Of a stretch of 64,000 nt of DNA, positions 8,874 through 17,316 are shown piece after piece. Where the stretch lies: assembly GCA_017502125.1 (NCBI GenBank), contig JAFVVN010000008.1, positions 1 through 64,000 of the forward strand, given 5' to 3'. The notes beneath the pieces are model-generated. The model had not been told where the DNA came from. It did no database searches and saw only the letters and a list, made by a program, of their open reading frames with translations. A program made the position numbers and the translations under genes. Position 1 is the first letter of the stretch. Each line of letters starts with the position of its first letter. This DNA comes from Bacteroidales bacterium. GTDB lineage: Bacteria; Bacteroidota; Bacteroidia; Bacteroidales; UBA932.

Positions 8874-8983
8874 TACTGCGTATTCAGGAGGTAGGATGGC
8901 AGGGATTGCGGAGCGTGTCCACCCGCTGACACGGGTACCCGTAGGACCCGACGGAGACAAGTGGTCGAAGCGAAAGAAGCTTA

Positions 8984-11644
8984 TCAGAGGGCCTTGGAAG
9001 TCTTTGCAAGACTGTCGCCGAGGCCTATCGTATATCCCTGTGAGAAGAAGACCACCCTGTTGAAGGTGTCGGCCAGGACTATCAGAGGCAGACGGCCATT
9101 CTTTTCAAGCTTCATCTCGGTTGCAATCATCCTGCGGATGCTGCCGTCCTTGTCTATACCGAACTTCACAGTCGAAGGCAGGTCGAAGTGCTCCGAACGG
9201 AACTTCCTGCAATCATCCTCGGTTGCAAATATCACCACCAACGGGCGCCCCCAAGCCTCAAGTTCTGCAGCAGCGGCAGAAATATCCATGAAAGCATGGT
9301 TGGTAGGCTCGGTTCCATAGTCGACCAGGGCCACGGCAAAATATCCGCGTCCGGTGGTCTCCAGAATGGACTTCTCCACCCGTTCAGCCAGTTCGAAGCG
9401 ACAATCCGGAGAGCCATCTGAAGCCGCCTTGAAATCGAGGGCAAGATACTTGGCCTCGGAATCAAAGCTTCCTATCACACGGATCTGATCCTTAATATCC
9501 CTCATCACAAGATTCTTCACAGTCGTCTTTCCCTCTTCAACAGTGAAGAATTCCACATCTGCAAACACGTTTCCTCCCGACATCCTGGAACCGCTGACCA
9601 GCATATAGTAGCCGCAGTCCATTTCTGCAGGCTTTCTGAAAAGGTCAGACCAGACAGCACTGCCATAGTTGAGAGCCTTGAATCTTCCATCCTCATATCT
9701 GGAAATGGTGAAATGCGTCTTGTACTTCGGGTCATCCAGAAGAGGAATCTCATCATATACGAGCCTGAGACGGCCCTTCGGCGCAACCGACTGTTCCTCT
9801 GCATCAAAGTCCACATCATAGACGAGTCCGTCCTTCTCATATTTCAATATTCCGGTCACGGGATCGCTCCATGCCGGTACACCGAACGAACGGCACATGG
9901 CGACAAAGAACAGGTCACGGGAATATATGTCGGCGATTCTCGTCTCCCACACTCTCTGCGGCTTGACATAGACATAGCGAAGACTGATGTCATCACGAAG
10001 CGAAAGATTATCCTTGCACCAGTTGACCAGCAGAGCAGGATCCCTGCGTACCGAATCAGAAAGCGAAGACGGCACAGCTGTCTGAAGATAAGCCCGGTAC
10101 GGAGTCAGAAGCTCATGGGTCATCCTCGGACACAGCACCTTGTCCGGATCAGCAGATACCGGGGTATTGAAGAGATGGTCGGCAAGGACAGCTGCGGGAG
10201 TATCCCTCAGGTCCTTTTCCGAAACTGACAGGAGAAGGTCCAGGGCTGTCTTTCCAAGATCCTTTGCTGCCGCTTTCCTGAGCAGGGTCTCGATTTCCGG
10301 ATGATTTCCTCTGGATGCCACCATCACCCGGGCAGTCCGGTCAGGGTCAAGACCAAGTTCAGCGGCAAGAGCCTCAGCCCGGGTCTTATTGAAGAAGGAT
10401 GCCACATAGGCGTTTCTGAGGGAGTCCTCATATTCCATCCTGCGGGTATTCTCGGCCCTTTGCGAGTCCGTGACATCAGGAATCCTGGCATTTTCCACAG
10501 GAGGGACCACTTCCATCTCAAGGTGAGGGACCACACTTCCCTCCTCATGCTCAAGACGGATGACTGTCTCGCCATCCTTTCCGCAGGAGACCTTCGCAAA
10601 TCCGAAGAAACCACCCTTGGACGCATATACCATCACGTCGCCAAGGCCGGCAGTCAGACTGGCCCGTCCCTCGGCATCGCTCATCTTGCGCGCAACATCA
10701 GTAAACTCGGAATAGTTATATATCTGGAAGGCGACACGTGCACCCTCAGCCGGATTTCCATCCCTGTCGACAACTCTGACCATCACCTTTGCAGACTCCG
10801 GCGCATAATTCTCGATTACATTGATTTCCGTGAACAGTCTGTCCTGACGCACGACCTCCTCCGGTCCGTCATATTTTCCCATCACATTAGTATGCATCAG
10901 CATTCCACGGCTGGCCGGAGCATTGAACCATGCAAGGTTCAGCACCGGTTCAGGCTCACAGGCCCCCAGAAAACACCACTCTCCATCAACCCAGGCCTCC
11001 ACCCACGCGTGGTTGCTGTCGGTATGGGCCCACCTTGGCGTATACACCTGACGTGCAGGTATTCCCACAGCCCTAAGTGCGGCCACGAGCAGGGTCGATT
11101 CCTCTCCACACCTTCCGTAAGCTGTCTTCACGGTCGCAAGAGGTGAACTGGTCCTACGGTCCGATGGCATATATATGGCCTTCTCATGACACCAGTGGTT
11201 GACTTCGAGCACAGCATCCCTCATGCTCATATTCCTGACGCGCGGAGCCAGTTCCTCATAGAAGAAGTAGCGGGCGCTGTCGATATTTTCATTATTCGTC
11301 CGGGCCGGCAGGACAAAATGCCTCAACTCACGCTCCGGCACGCGTTTTCCCCACGGCATCTCACTCAAGGCACGACGGGTCATATGGTAGTGATCGAGGA
11401 AAAAGCCCGGCTCATGGTTGAGCATATCACCCAGCGGCATATATGCATACATGAACTGCATGGCCTCAAGTTCATCCGTGGCAAGGCCCATGGATTCCAA
11501 ATCGATTCCAGCTGCCTTCATTACATCATCCTTGGCCTGCAGGTCTTCAAGCACGGTCTGACGATAGGACTCATCTGTGATGAAGTGCCTGCCGCAAGAG
11601 GTCAGGATCAGAAGTCCCGACAGAAAAGTCAATATATATCTCAT
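8984..11644 (-). CDS. Transglutaminase-like domain lipoprotein
   Basis: Exported lipoprotein of 886 residues: signal peptide ending LTSC with lipidated Cys17. Residues about 120-260 form a transglutaminase-like fold with Cys179 in YGRCGEES, His212 in SNHAWVEAW and an acidic partner in the following GACEPEP stretch, so the papain-like triad is intact. An Ig-like segment (about 280-355, VVDRDGNPAEGARVAFQIYN) follows. A second region (about 540-640) again resembles a transglutaminase-type fold without an obvious Cys. The C-terminal 130 residues look thioredoxin-like but lack CxxC. It overlaps tilS by four bases (ATGA). Likely a peptidase or cross-linking enzyme at the outer membrane; the substrate is unknown. 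Confidence 0.85.
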   Translation of the reverse strand: MRYILTFLSGLLILTSCGRHFITDESYRQTVLEDLQAKDDVMKAAGIDLESMGLATDELEAMQFMYAYMPLGDMLNHEPGFFLDHYHMTRRALSEMPWGKRVPERELRHFVLPARTNNENIDSARYFFYEELAPRVRNMSMRDAVLEVNHWCHEKAIYMPSDRRTSSPLATVKTAYGRCGEESTLLVAALRAVGIPARQVYTPRWAHTDSNHAWVEAWVDGEWCFLGACEPEPVLNLAWFNAPASRGMLMHTNVMGKYDGPEEVVRQDRLFTEINVIENYAPESAKVMVRVVDRDGNPAEGARVAFQIYNYSEFTDVARKMSDAEGRASLTAGLGDVMVYASKGGFFGFAKVSCGKDGETVIRLEHEEGSVVPHLEMEVVPPVENARIPDVTDSQRAENTRRMEYEDSLRNAYVASFFNKTRAEALAAELGLDPDRTARVMVASRGNHPEIETLLRKAAAKDLGKTALDLLLSVSEKDLRDTPAAVLADHLFNTPVSADPDKVLCPRMTHELLTPYRAYLQTAVPSSLSDSVRRDPALLVNWCKDNLSLRDDISLRYVYVKPQRVWETRIADIYSRDLFFVAMCRSFGVPAWSDPVTGILKYEKDGLVYDVDFDAEEQSVAPKGRLRLVYDEIPLLDDPKYKTHFTISRYEDGRFKALNYGSAVWSDLFRKPAEMDCGYYMLVSGSRMSGGNVFADVEFFTVEEGKTTVKNLVMRDIKDQIRVIGSFDSEAKYLALDFKAASDGSPDCRFELAERVEKSILETTGRGYFAVALVDYGTEPTNHAFMDISAAAAELEAWGRPLVVIFATEDDCRKFRSEHFDLPSTVKFGIDKDGSIRRMIATEMKLEKNGRLPLIVLADTFNRVVFFSQGYTIGLGDSLAKTSKAL

Positions 11645-13164
11645 GACAAAACGGTTATTCTTATTATCGATAATGTGGTTTCCTTTATTTTATATCTGTC
11701 GTCCATCCTGACACCAAGCACACCGGCGACGTGCTGACATTCCGCCATCTCCCGGCTGCAGTCAACTATCATTACGGCTCCGTCCTTCTGAAGACCGGTG
11801 AATCTGAGGTCGGCAAACAGGTCGCTCACCTTCTTCCGGCCACTCATTCCGAATGGTACAAGCCAGTCACCATGACGCCATCTGCGTACCGCAAACGGAA
11901 ATCTGAGTACGTCGGCATCGAACTGAAGCACTCCTTCCGGCTGTTTAAGCGGCATATCCGGAGTCCATTCCAGTTCTTCCACCTTAAACCTTCTTCCGGC
12001 AACATGATATGTTCCCGGACCGGGAACCGGCATGAAATCCTCTCCGTGTCTCAGGGAGGAGAGTTCCGTCTGACGGCAGGCAAAGGATGGAACGTCCTCG
12101 CGGGGAAGTACAGTCAGTTCTCCCCTGCCTGTCAGAAGAACATGGGTATCCGACTCGAAGCGCTTGCCCGATATGGTTCTGTCGGACAGAAGAAGACTCT
12201 CTATCGAGGCAAGAACGGCATGATTGAAACCATATGGTTCCAGCATATAATATAACAGGTATCTCCAGTGGGGATGGGAAAGCAGGGAGGCTGTGGGGAT
12301 TGAGAGATTCCCGGTCAAGCCGGGAATGACGGGCTGGTCTCCGGGAATGACTGGCTGGTCTCCGGGAATGACGGAGCTGCAATAGTCCTCCACTATGCGT
12401 GAGGCCTCAGAAAAGTATACCATTTCCCTGTTCAGCGTCCTGATGAACGACGGGTTGATCTTCTCGAATATCGGGAAGACTTCGTTTCGGATACGGTTAC
12501 GCTTGTAGTCGGAGGATGCATTCGTGCTATCCTCACGATACGGGACCTTATGCGCGAAGGCATATCCTTCTATCATCTTGCGGGAGCAATCCAGCAGAGG
12601 GCGAATCAGCTTCAGCGGTGCCGCATTCAGAAGGTCGGAAACCATAGACATTCCTCCCAGCCCCCTCAGTCCTGTCCCACGCAAAAGATTGAGAATTAAG
12701 GTCTCTGCGTTGTCATTAGCGTTATGAGCGACAGCAACAGCCATATATCCGTTCTCGCGGCACAGCCGGGCAAACCATCCGTACCTTAAGTCACGCGCAG
12801 CCATCTCTATGCTGATGCCGTTCTCCCCAGCATAATCCTCTGTATCAAAATCCGTTACATGACAGACCACCCCATGTCCGTCTGCCCAGGCACGGACCAT
12901 GGCCTCGTCACCATCGCTTTCCTCACCTCTGAGATGAAAATTGCAATGGGCAATGGCAAAGGAATCAGGTCCATATTGTCTGAGGAAGACATCTGCCATG
13001 CACATGGAATCCACTCCTCCGCTGACTGCCAGCAGAACACTGGTCTTCCCGAATCCAGGCACACACAGTCCGTCCGACAGGGCTTGGGACATAGCAGAAG
13101 GAGCCGACCAAAGATTGATCAGCCCCTCTATCTTTTCCATTGCCAGAGTGAAATGCTTCTGCAT
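11641..13164 (-). CDS. tilS: tRNA(Ile)-lysidine synthetase with repeat-derived insert
   Basis: Converts C34 of the CAU-anticodon tRNA-Ile to lysidine, using ATP and lysine. The 507 residues have the N-terminal PP-loop ATPase domain with SGGVDS at 48-53 and the downstream AHCNFHLRGEESDGDEA and AVAHNANDNAETLILNLLRG motifs, then a TilS substrate-binding domain and a C-terminal domain (VRRWRHGDWLVPFGMSGRKKVSDLF). At about residues 261-288 it carries an in-frame insert built of 7-residue units (QPVIPGD) encoded by a 21-bp tandem repeat. The gene shares one base with the upstream DUF3078 gene and four with the downstream lipoprotein gene, so all are one operon. Confidence 0.95.
   Translation of the reverse strand: MQKHFTLAMEKIEGLINLWSAPSAMSQALSDGLCVPGFGKTSVLLAVSGGVDSMCMADVFLRQYGPDSFAIAHCNFHLRGEESDGDEAMVRAWADGHGVVCHVTDFDTEDYAGENGISIEMAARDLRYGWFARLCRENGYMAVAVAHNANDNAETLILNLLRGTGLRGLGGMSMVSDLLNAAPLKLIRPLLDCSRKMIEGYAFAHKVPYREDSTNASSDYKRNRIRNEVFPIFEKINPSFIRTLNREMVYFSEASRIVEDYCSSVIPGDQPVIPGDQPVIPGLTGNLSIPTASLLSHPHWRYLLYYMLEPYGFNHAVLASIESLLLSDRTISGKRFESDTHVLLTGRGELTVLPREDVPSFACRQTELSSLRHGEDFMPVPGPGTYHVAGRRFKVEELEWTPDMPLKQPEGVLQFDADVLRFPFAVRRWRHGDWLVPFGMSGRKKVSDLFADLRFTGLQKDGAVMIVDCSREMAECQHVAGVLGVRMDDRYKIKETTLSIIRITVLS
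12307..12380. repeat. 21-bp tandem repeat and palindrome inside tilS
   Basis: Units 12320-12340, 12341-12361 and partial 12362-12380 share CCGGGAATGAC and GGCTGGTCT. At the left edge 12307-12314 and 12320-12327 form a perfect 8-bp palindrome (ATTCCCGG/CCGGGAAT) with a 5-base loop. The 21-bp period keeps the reading frame of tilS. Relatives lie at 3259-3298 and 23222-23270. Confidence 0.8.
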
Positions 13165-14255
13165 TATTTCTTTGATGCGATTGTGTAGGTGAATCCGAAT
13201 GCAAGAGACTCCTTGAACTGCACACGAGACTTTCCTTCAGGGAACTTGTCGACATCCTTAGGATTCACGATCTTGATGGTATCATCGTAGATGAGGTTCG
13301 TGGTGACTGTGAACGAGAAGTATTTCGCAAGCTTCCAGTCGATACGGTTGTCCCAGTTGATACGAGGACAGTGCTTGATGTCCAGATAGTTGGCAAAGAG
13401 GACCACCTGAGTGGAATATGCGAAGTTGTCATTGATGTTCACCTTTGCATCCATCTTAAGCTGGGCACCGAATCCGAAACGGACATTGCTCAACTGCGAA
13501 CCGTCTGCAGGGACACCCTCCGTCATTCCCTCATACTGCTTCTTCAGAGGCATGCTGTAGTTAGCCCTCAGCGCCTCGTCATTCACGACCACCAGGTCAC
13601 CGGTGATAGGTGCGAAGTTGAGAGAGAACCACTTTGCAGGCACAAAGTCAATACCGAGTGCAAGATTAGTGTATGCAGGAGCGAGGAAGCCTGACTTTAT
13701 TGCGCGTGCATCCTTCCAGGCCTGCTTGAGAGCATCACCCTTAAGTTCGTTGCCGTTCTCGTCCACCAGACTGCCAGGAGTGTTGTAGTCGTATCCTGTG
13801 GTGAACTGAGACTTGAAGTCATAGTTCGCAGAGAAATAGAGATACTTTGTGGACGGTGCCTTGTATCCCCACTTGCTTTCAAGGTAGATACGGTCATTGC
13901 TCTTCTGGATGATCGGCTTTGATGATGCATAAAGGAATCCGTAGTCAAGCTGGAGACGGTTGTTCCAGAACATCTCGCCCTTCTTCCAGTTTGCGTTTCC
14001 ATCTATGTATGCAGCCAGTGAAACGGTGTTGTCTCCACCGGCAGCCCAGTTGGTAAGGCTTGTCTGTCCTACTGTCACATTTGTCTTGAGGGACTCTGTC
14101 CAATACTTTGGCTTCTCCACCTTAGGAGCAGCCTCAGGAGCCTGACTGATGGCTTTTGCAGCCTCGGCTGCTGCCGTCTGAGCATCCTGAGCGGATGCTG
14201 AAATAACTGCGGATGCCACGCAGAGAACTGATATGAATAACTTTTTCATAGTCAC
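13164..14255 (-). CDS. DUF3078 family exported protein
   Basis: Predicted outer-membrane or periplasmic protein of unknown function found throughout Bacteroidota. A signal peptide ends near residue 22 (SASA-QD), then an Ala/Glu-rich linker, then the family signature beginning YWTESLKTNVTVGQTSLTNWAAGG followed by alternating amphipathic strands (WNNRLQLDYGFLY, YLYFSANYDFKSQF, SLNFAPITGDLVVV) that suggest a beta-barrel. The last residues (ESLAFGFTYTIASKK) resemble a closing barrel strand. It begins six bases after proS and shares one base with tilS. The second in-frame Met (14249) is an alternative start. Confidence 0.88.
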   Translation of the reverse strand: MTMKKLFISVLCVASAVISASAQDAQTAAAEAAKAISQAPEAAPKVEKPKYWTESLKTNVTVGQTSLTNWAAGGDNTVSLAAYIDGNANWKKGEMFWNNRLQLDYGFLYASSKPIIQKSNDRIYLESKWGYKAPSTKYLYFSANYDFKSQFTTGYDYNTPGSLVDENGNELKGDALKQAWKDARAIKSGFLAPAYTNLALGIDFVPAKWFSLNFAPITGDLVVVNDEALRANYSMPLKKQYEGMTEGVPADGSQLSNVRFGFGAQLKMDAKVNINDNFAYSTQVVLFANYLDIKHCPRINWDNRIDWKLAKYFSFTVTTNLIYDDTIKIVNPKDVDKFPEGKSRVQFKESLAFGFTYTIASKK

Positions 14256-14261
14256 TTAAAA

Positions 14262-15743
14262 TTAATATGATATAGCAAATAGTACACGACGGTTCGATGG
14301 CCTGCCTGAATAGATGCACTTACCCTCTTCCTCACAGACAGCGCTGTCCACCGGAATGCAGCGGATTGTGGCCTTGGTCTCCTCCTTGATCCTCTCCTCG
14401 GTCTCAGGAGTACCGTCCCAATGGCAGAGCAGGAAGCCACCCTTGGTGATCTCTTCCTTGAACTCCTCCCATGTGTCCACCTTGCGGATGCTTTCATCAC
14501 GGAACTTGAGAGCCTTTGAATATATATTCTTCTGAATGTCGTCCAGAAGGGCTGCAATCACATCAGCCACACCTTCCTGAGGATGAGAAGACTTCTCGCA
14601 TGTGTCACGACGGGCAAGCTCCACCGTGCCGTTCTCAAGGTCACGGCCACCCATTGCAAGGCGCACAGGAACTCCCTTGAGCTCCCATTCCGCGAACTTG
14701 AATCCAGGACGGAGAGTGTCACGGCTGTCTATCTTCACAGAGATTCCCTTAGCCTCGAGTTCCTTCTTGAACTCATACATCCTGTCGAGGATTCCGTTGT
14801 TCACAGCCTCATCCTTGCCTGTGATAGGAACCATCACTACCTGGATAGGAGCAAGCTTCGGAGGCAGTACGAGACCGTTGTCGTCACCGTGAGCCATGAT
14901 CAGGGCACCCATCAGACGTGTCGAAACTCCCCATGAAGTCGCCCATACATATTCCTGCTTGCCTTCCTTGTTCGTGAACATCACGTCGAAGGCCTTTGCG
15001 AAGTTCTGTCCGAGGAAGTGGGATGTACCTGCCTGAAGAGCCTTGCCATCCTGCATGAGGGCCTCGATGGTCATGGTGTCAAGCGCACCTGCGAAACGCT
15101 CGTTAGGGCTCTTGTGTCCCACGACTACAGGCACAGCCATATAGTTACGGGCAAAGTCCGCATATACATTCACCATCTTCATTGTCTCCTCTTCAGCCTC
15201 CTGACGTGTGGCATGAGCCGTATGTCCCTCCTGCCAGAGGAACTCCGCCGTACGGAGGAAAAGACGGGTACGCATCTCCCAACGCACCACGTTCGCCCAC
15301 TGGTTGCAGAGGATCGGAAGGTCTCTCCATGATGTCACCCAGTTCTTGTATGTATTCCAGATGATGGTTTCCGATGTCGGTCTGACGATGAGTTCCTCCT
15401 CAAGCTTTGCAGAAGGATCCACCACCACGCCGTTTCCGTCCGGATCTGCCATAAGCCTGTGATGGGTCACCACTGCACACTCCTTTGCGAATCCCTCGAC
15501 ATGCTCTGCCTCGCGGCTGAGGAACGACTTCGGGATGAAAAGAGGGAAATACGCATTCTGATGACCTGTATCCTTGAACATCTTATCCAACACATCCTGC
15601 ATCTTCTCCCAGATGGCATATCCATATGGCTTGATCACCATACATCCTCTGACAGCCGAACGCTCGGCAAGATCTGCCTTCACGACAAGGTTGTCATACC
15701 ACTGAGAGTAGTTTTCTGACCTTTTAGTTACCTCTTTTGCCAT
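14262..15743 (-). CDS. proS: Prolyl-tRNA synthetase, short archaeal/eukaryal-like type
   Basis: Charges tRNA-Pro. The 493-residue length, the absence of the bacterial INS editing insertion, and motifs such as [66 protein letters not shown] and [12 protein letters not shown] mark the type 3 form that is standard in Bacteroidota. The C-terminal anticodon-binding domain and the extra zinc-type C-terminal module ending in a Cys-containing stretch ([24 protein letters not shown]) are present. First gene of proS-DUF3078-tilS-lipoprotein. The leader contains a small perfect hairpin at 15814-15828. Confidence 0.95.
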   Translation of the reverse strand: MAKEVTKRSENYSQWYDNLVVKADLAERSAVRGCMVIKPYGYAIWEKMQDVLDKMFKDTGHQNAYFPLFIPKSFLSREAEHVEGFAKECAVVTHHRLMADPDGNGVVVDPSAKLEEELIVRPTSETIIWNTYKNWVTSWRDLPILCNQWANVVRWEMRTRLFLRTAEFLWQEGHTAHATRQEAEEETMKMVNVYADFARNYMAVPVVVGHKSPNERFAGALDTMTIEALMQDGKALQAGTSHFLGQNFAKAFDVMFTNKEGKQEYVWATSWGVSTRLMGALIMAHGDDNGLVLPPKLAPIQVVMVPITGKDEAVNNGILDRMYEFKKELEAKGISVKIDSRDTLRPGFKFAEWELKGVPVRLAMGGRDLENGTVELARRDTCEKSSHPQEGVADVIAALLDDIQKNIYSKALKFRDESIRKVDTWEEFKEEITKGGFLLCHWDGTPETEERIKEETKATIRCIPVDSAVCEEEGKCIYSGRPSNRRVLFAISY

Positions 15744-15813
15744 TGTATTTTGCTTTTAATTCATTTTATTCCTATAATTGTATCTGAAGGCTGGATAAAC
15801 CTTTCCCGCCGTA

Positions 15814-15828
15814 AGGTGTCCAACACCT
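15814..15828 (-). promoter_or_regulatory. Small perfect hairpin in the proS leader
   Basis: AGGTGT (15814-15819), CCA, ACACCT (15823-15828): a 6-bp stem with a 3-base loop, about 70 bases upstream of the proS start codon. A near-consensus -7 (TATCTTCG, revealed by CGAAGATA near 15868-15875) further upstream would place this hairpin in the transcribed leader. No T-box features are present. Function unknown. Confidence 0.35.
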
Positions 15829-15900
15829 GAACAGACGGTATGTTTATTGCACAGCAAAACAGGTTGCGAAGATACGAAATTATTATAAATAATAGGAGAC

Positions 15901-17301
15901 TTGGACATGAAAAAGAGTTCTATGCTAATCATGATTGCGGCTTTGGTTCTCTCGTCATGCGGAACAGCCGCCCGATATGCATCATCTGACAGCGGTCAGA
16001 GATTTCAGGACGGCATATACGGCAGCACTCCGTCCTTCATAAGCAAGGCCGAGAAGGAAGAGAACAAGGCTGCTACAGATGCTCTTGTGGAAAAGACAAA
16101 GGCATCTGAGATATATCTTTTCGGAGACAGGAAAGACACCATAATGCTTCCTGAAAACCTTTCCGCGAGGATTCAGTATGACCAGAAGCTCGGCGGTACT
16201 GTGGTGACTGTCGGAGAGAACCCATATGACTGGCGTTATGACCTGGAAAACAACTATGGATATTACTACGGGCCATACAGCTTAGGAAGTTCGTGGTACT
16301 GGAGCCGTCATTATGATCCCTGGTACTGGGATGCATGGAGATGGAACACATGGGCATACACCCCATGGCGCTATCACGGCTGGTACGACCCGTTCTATAT
16401 AGGCGGCTGGTACGACCCATGGTATTACGGAGGATACTGGGGATACTATGACCCTTGGTATTACGGAGGATGGGGATGGAACCATTGGTACGGACACTAT
16501 CATCATCCGCACTACTGCGGATGGTACGGAGGCTGGCATCCGCATCATCATGGACATTTCCACGGGCACGGACACATACATGACAAGCCGGTTCATCATA
16601 AAAAGCCTCTAAGGGGACAGAGATATCAGACCGGTTCGGGCAGAGTGTTCGCCGGAAGCACTTCCCTCAGAGGAGGCTCGACCGTGAAGGGTGTATCCGG
16701 AAGAAGCTCGGGAACCATATCCGGCACAGCTTCGACACGCAGGACGACAGCCACCAGGACAGGAGGAACGACAACCGTCAGAAACAGTTCTTCCACAGGG
16801 GCAGGGTCCGCAATCCGTAGCGGAAGCACAGCAACCAGAGGTTCATCCGGAACAATGGTATCCAGAAGCGCACCCGGAACCACGGTCAGCAGAGGCACCA
16901 CCGGAACGACTTCGTCAAGAGGAACCGTCAGCGCACCTGCCAACCACAGAAGACCGACCGTGACAGCGAGCAGAGGAACAGCCTCAGGCAGCTACAACCA
17001 GCAGTCAGGCACCTCATCCTCATCACGTCCTGCCACATCAGGCAGCAGCCAGAGCTACAGACGCAGTTCTTCATCCGGCGGCTCATCCAGCTACAGAAGC
17101 AGCTCGTCATCAGACAGCAGGAGCTCTTCAAGCTATAACAGCAGCTCCTCGTCAAGCCATAGCAGAAGTTCTTCATCAAGCTACAGCAGGAGTTCTTCAT
17201 CGTCATACGGCGGCGGCTCATCCTACAGCGGCAGCAGGAGCAGCAGCGGAGGCGGCGGAAGCTACAGCAGGAGCGGAAGTTCGGGAGGATACAGAAGATA
17301 A
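15901..17301 (+). CDS. Aromatic-, His- and Ser-rich low-complexity lipoprotein
   Basis: No family recognised beyond lipoprotein. Signal peptide with lipobox LSSC (Cys20). Residues about 25-110 are ordinary. Residues about 110-205 are a Tyr/Trp/Gly-rich block made of variants of WYDPWYYGG. Residues about 205-235 are His-rich (HPHHHGHFHGHGHIH). The rest (about 240-466) is Ser/Thr/Arg/Gly-rich, passing from GTTVSRGTTGT-like repeats to SSSSYSRSSSS-like repeats. The composition suggests a surface protein with a disordered, probably adhesive or structural, C-terminal brush; the His block could bind metal. The lengths of the repeats may vary between strains. The next gene starts 16 bases downstream, so the two are probably co-transcribed. 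An ATG at codon 3 is an alternative start. Confidence 0.85.
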   Translation: MDMKKSSMLIMIAALVLSSCGTAARYASSDSGQRFQDGIYGSTPSFISKAEKEENKAATDALVEKTKASEIYLFGDRKDTIMLPENLSARIQYDQKLGGTVVTVGENPYDWRYDLENNYGYYYGPYSLGSSWYWSRHYDPWYWDAWRWNTWAYTPWRYHGWYDPFYIGGWYDPWYYGGYWGYYDPWYYGGWGWNHWYGHYHHPHYCGWYGGWHPHHHGHFHGHGHIHDKPVHHKKPLRGQRYQTGSGRVFAGSTSLRGGSTVKGVSGRSSGTISGTASTRRTTATRTGGTTTVRNSSSTGAGSAIRSGSTATRGSSGTMVSRSAPGTTVSRGTTGTTSSRGTVSAPANHRRPTVTASRGTASGSYNQQSGTSSSSRPATSGSSQSYRRSSSSGGSSSYRSSSSSDSRSSSSYNSSSSSSHSRSSSSSYSRSSSSSYGGGSSYSGSRSSSGGGGSYSRSGSSGGYRR

Positions 17302-17316
17302 TTATAAGTCAAGAAT

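Noticed and set aside
12320..12380. Possible CRISPR-like short repeats
   Set aside because: Units are directly adjacent without spacers and in frame within tilS, so a tandem repeat, not a CRISPR array.
15744..15900. T-box riboswitch before proS
   Set aside because: No T-box bulge, no specifier stem, no terminator/antiterminator pair; only a 6-bp hairpin is present.
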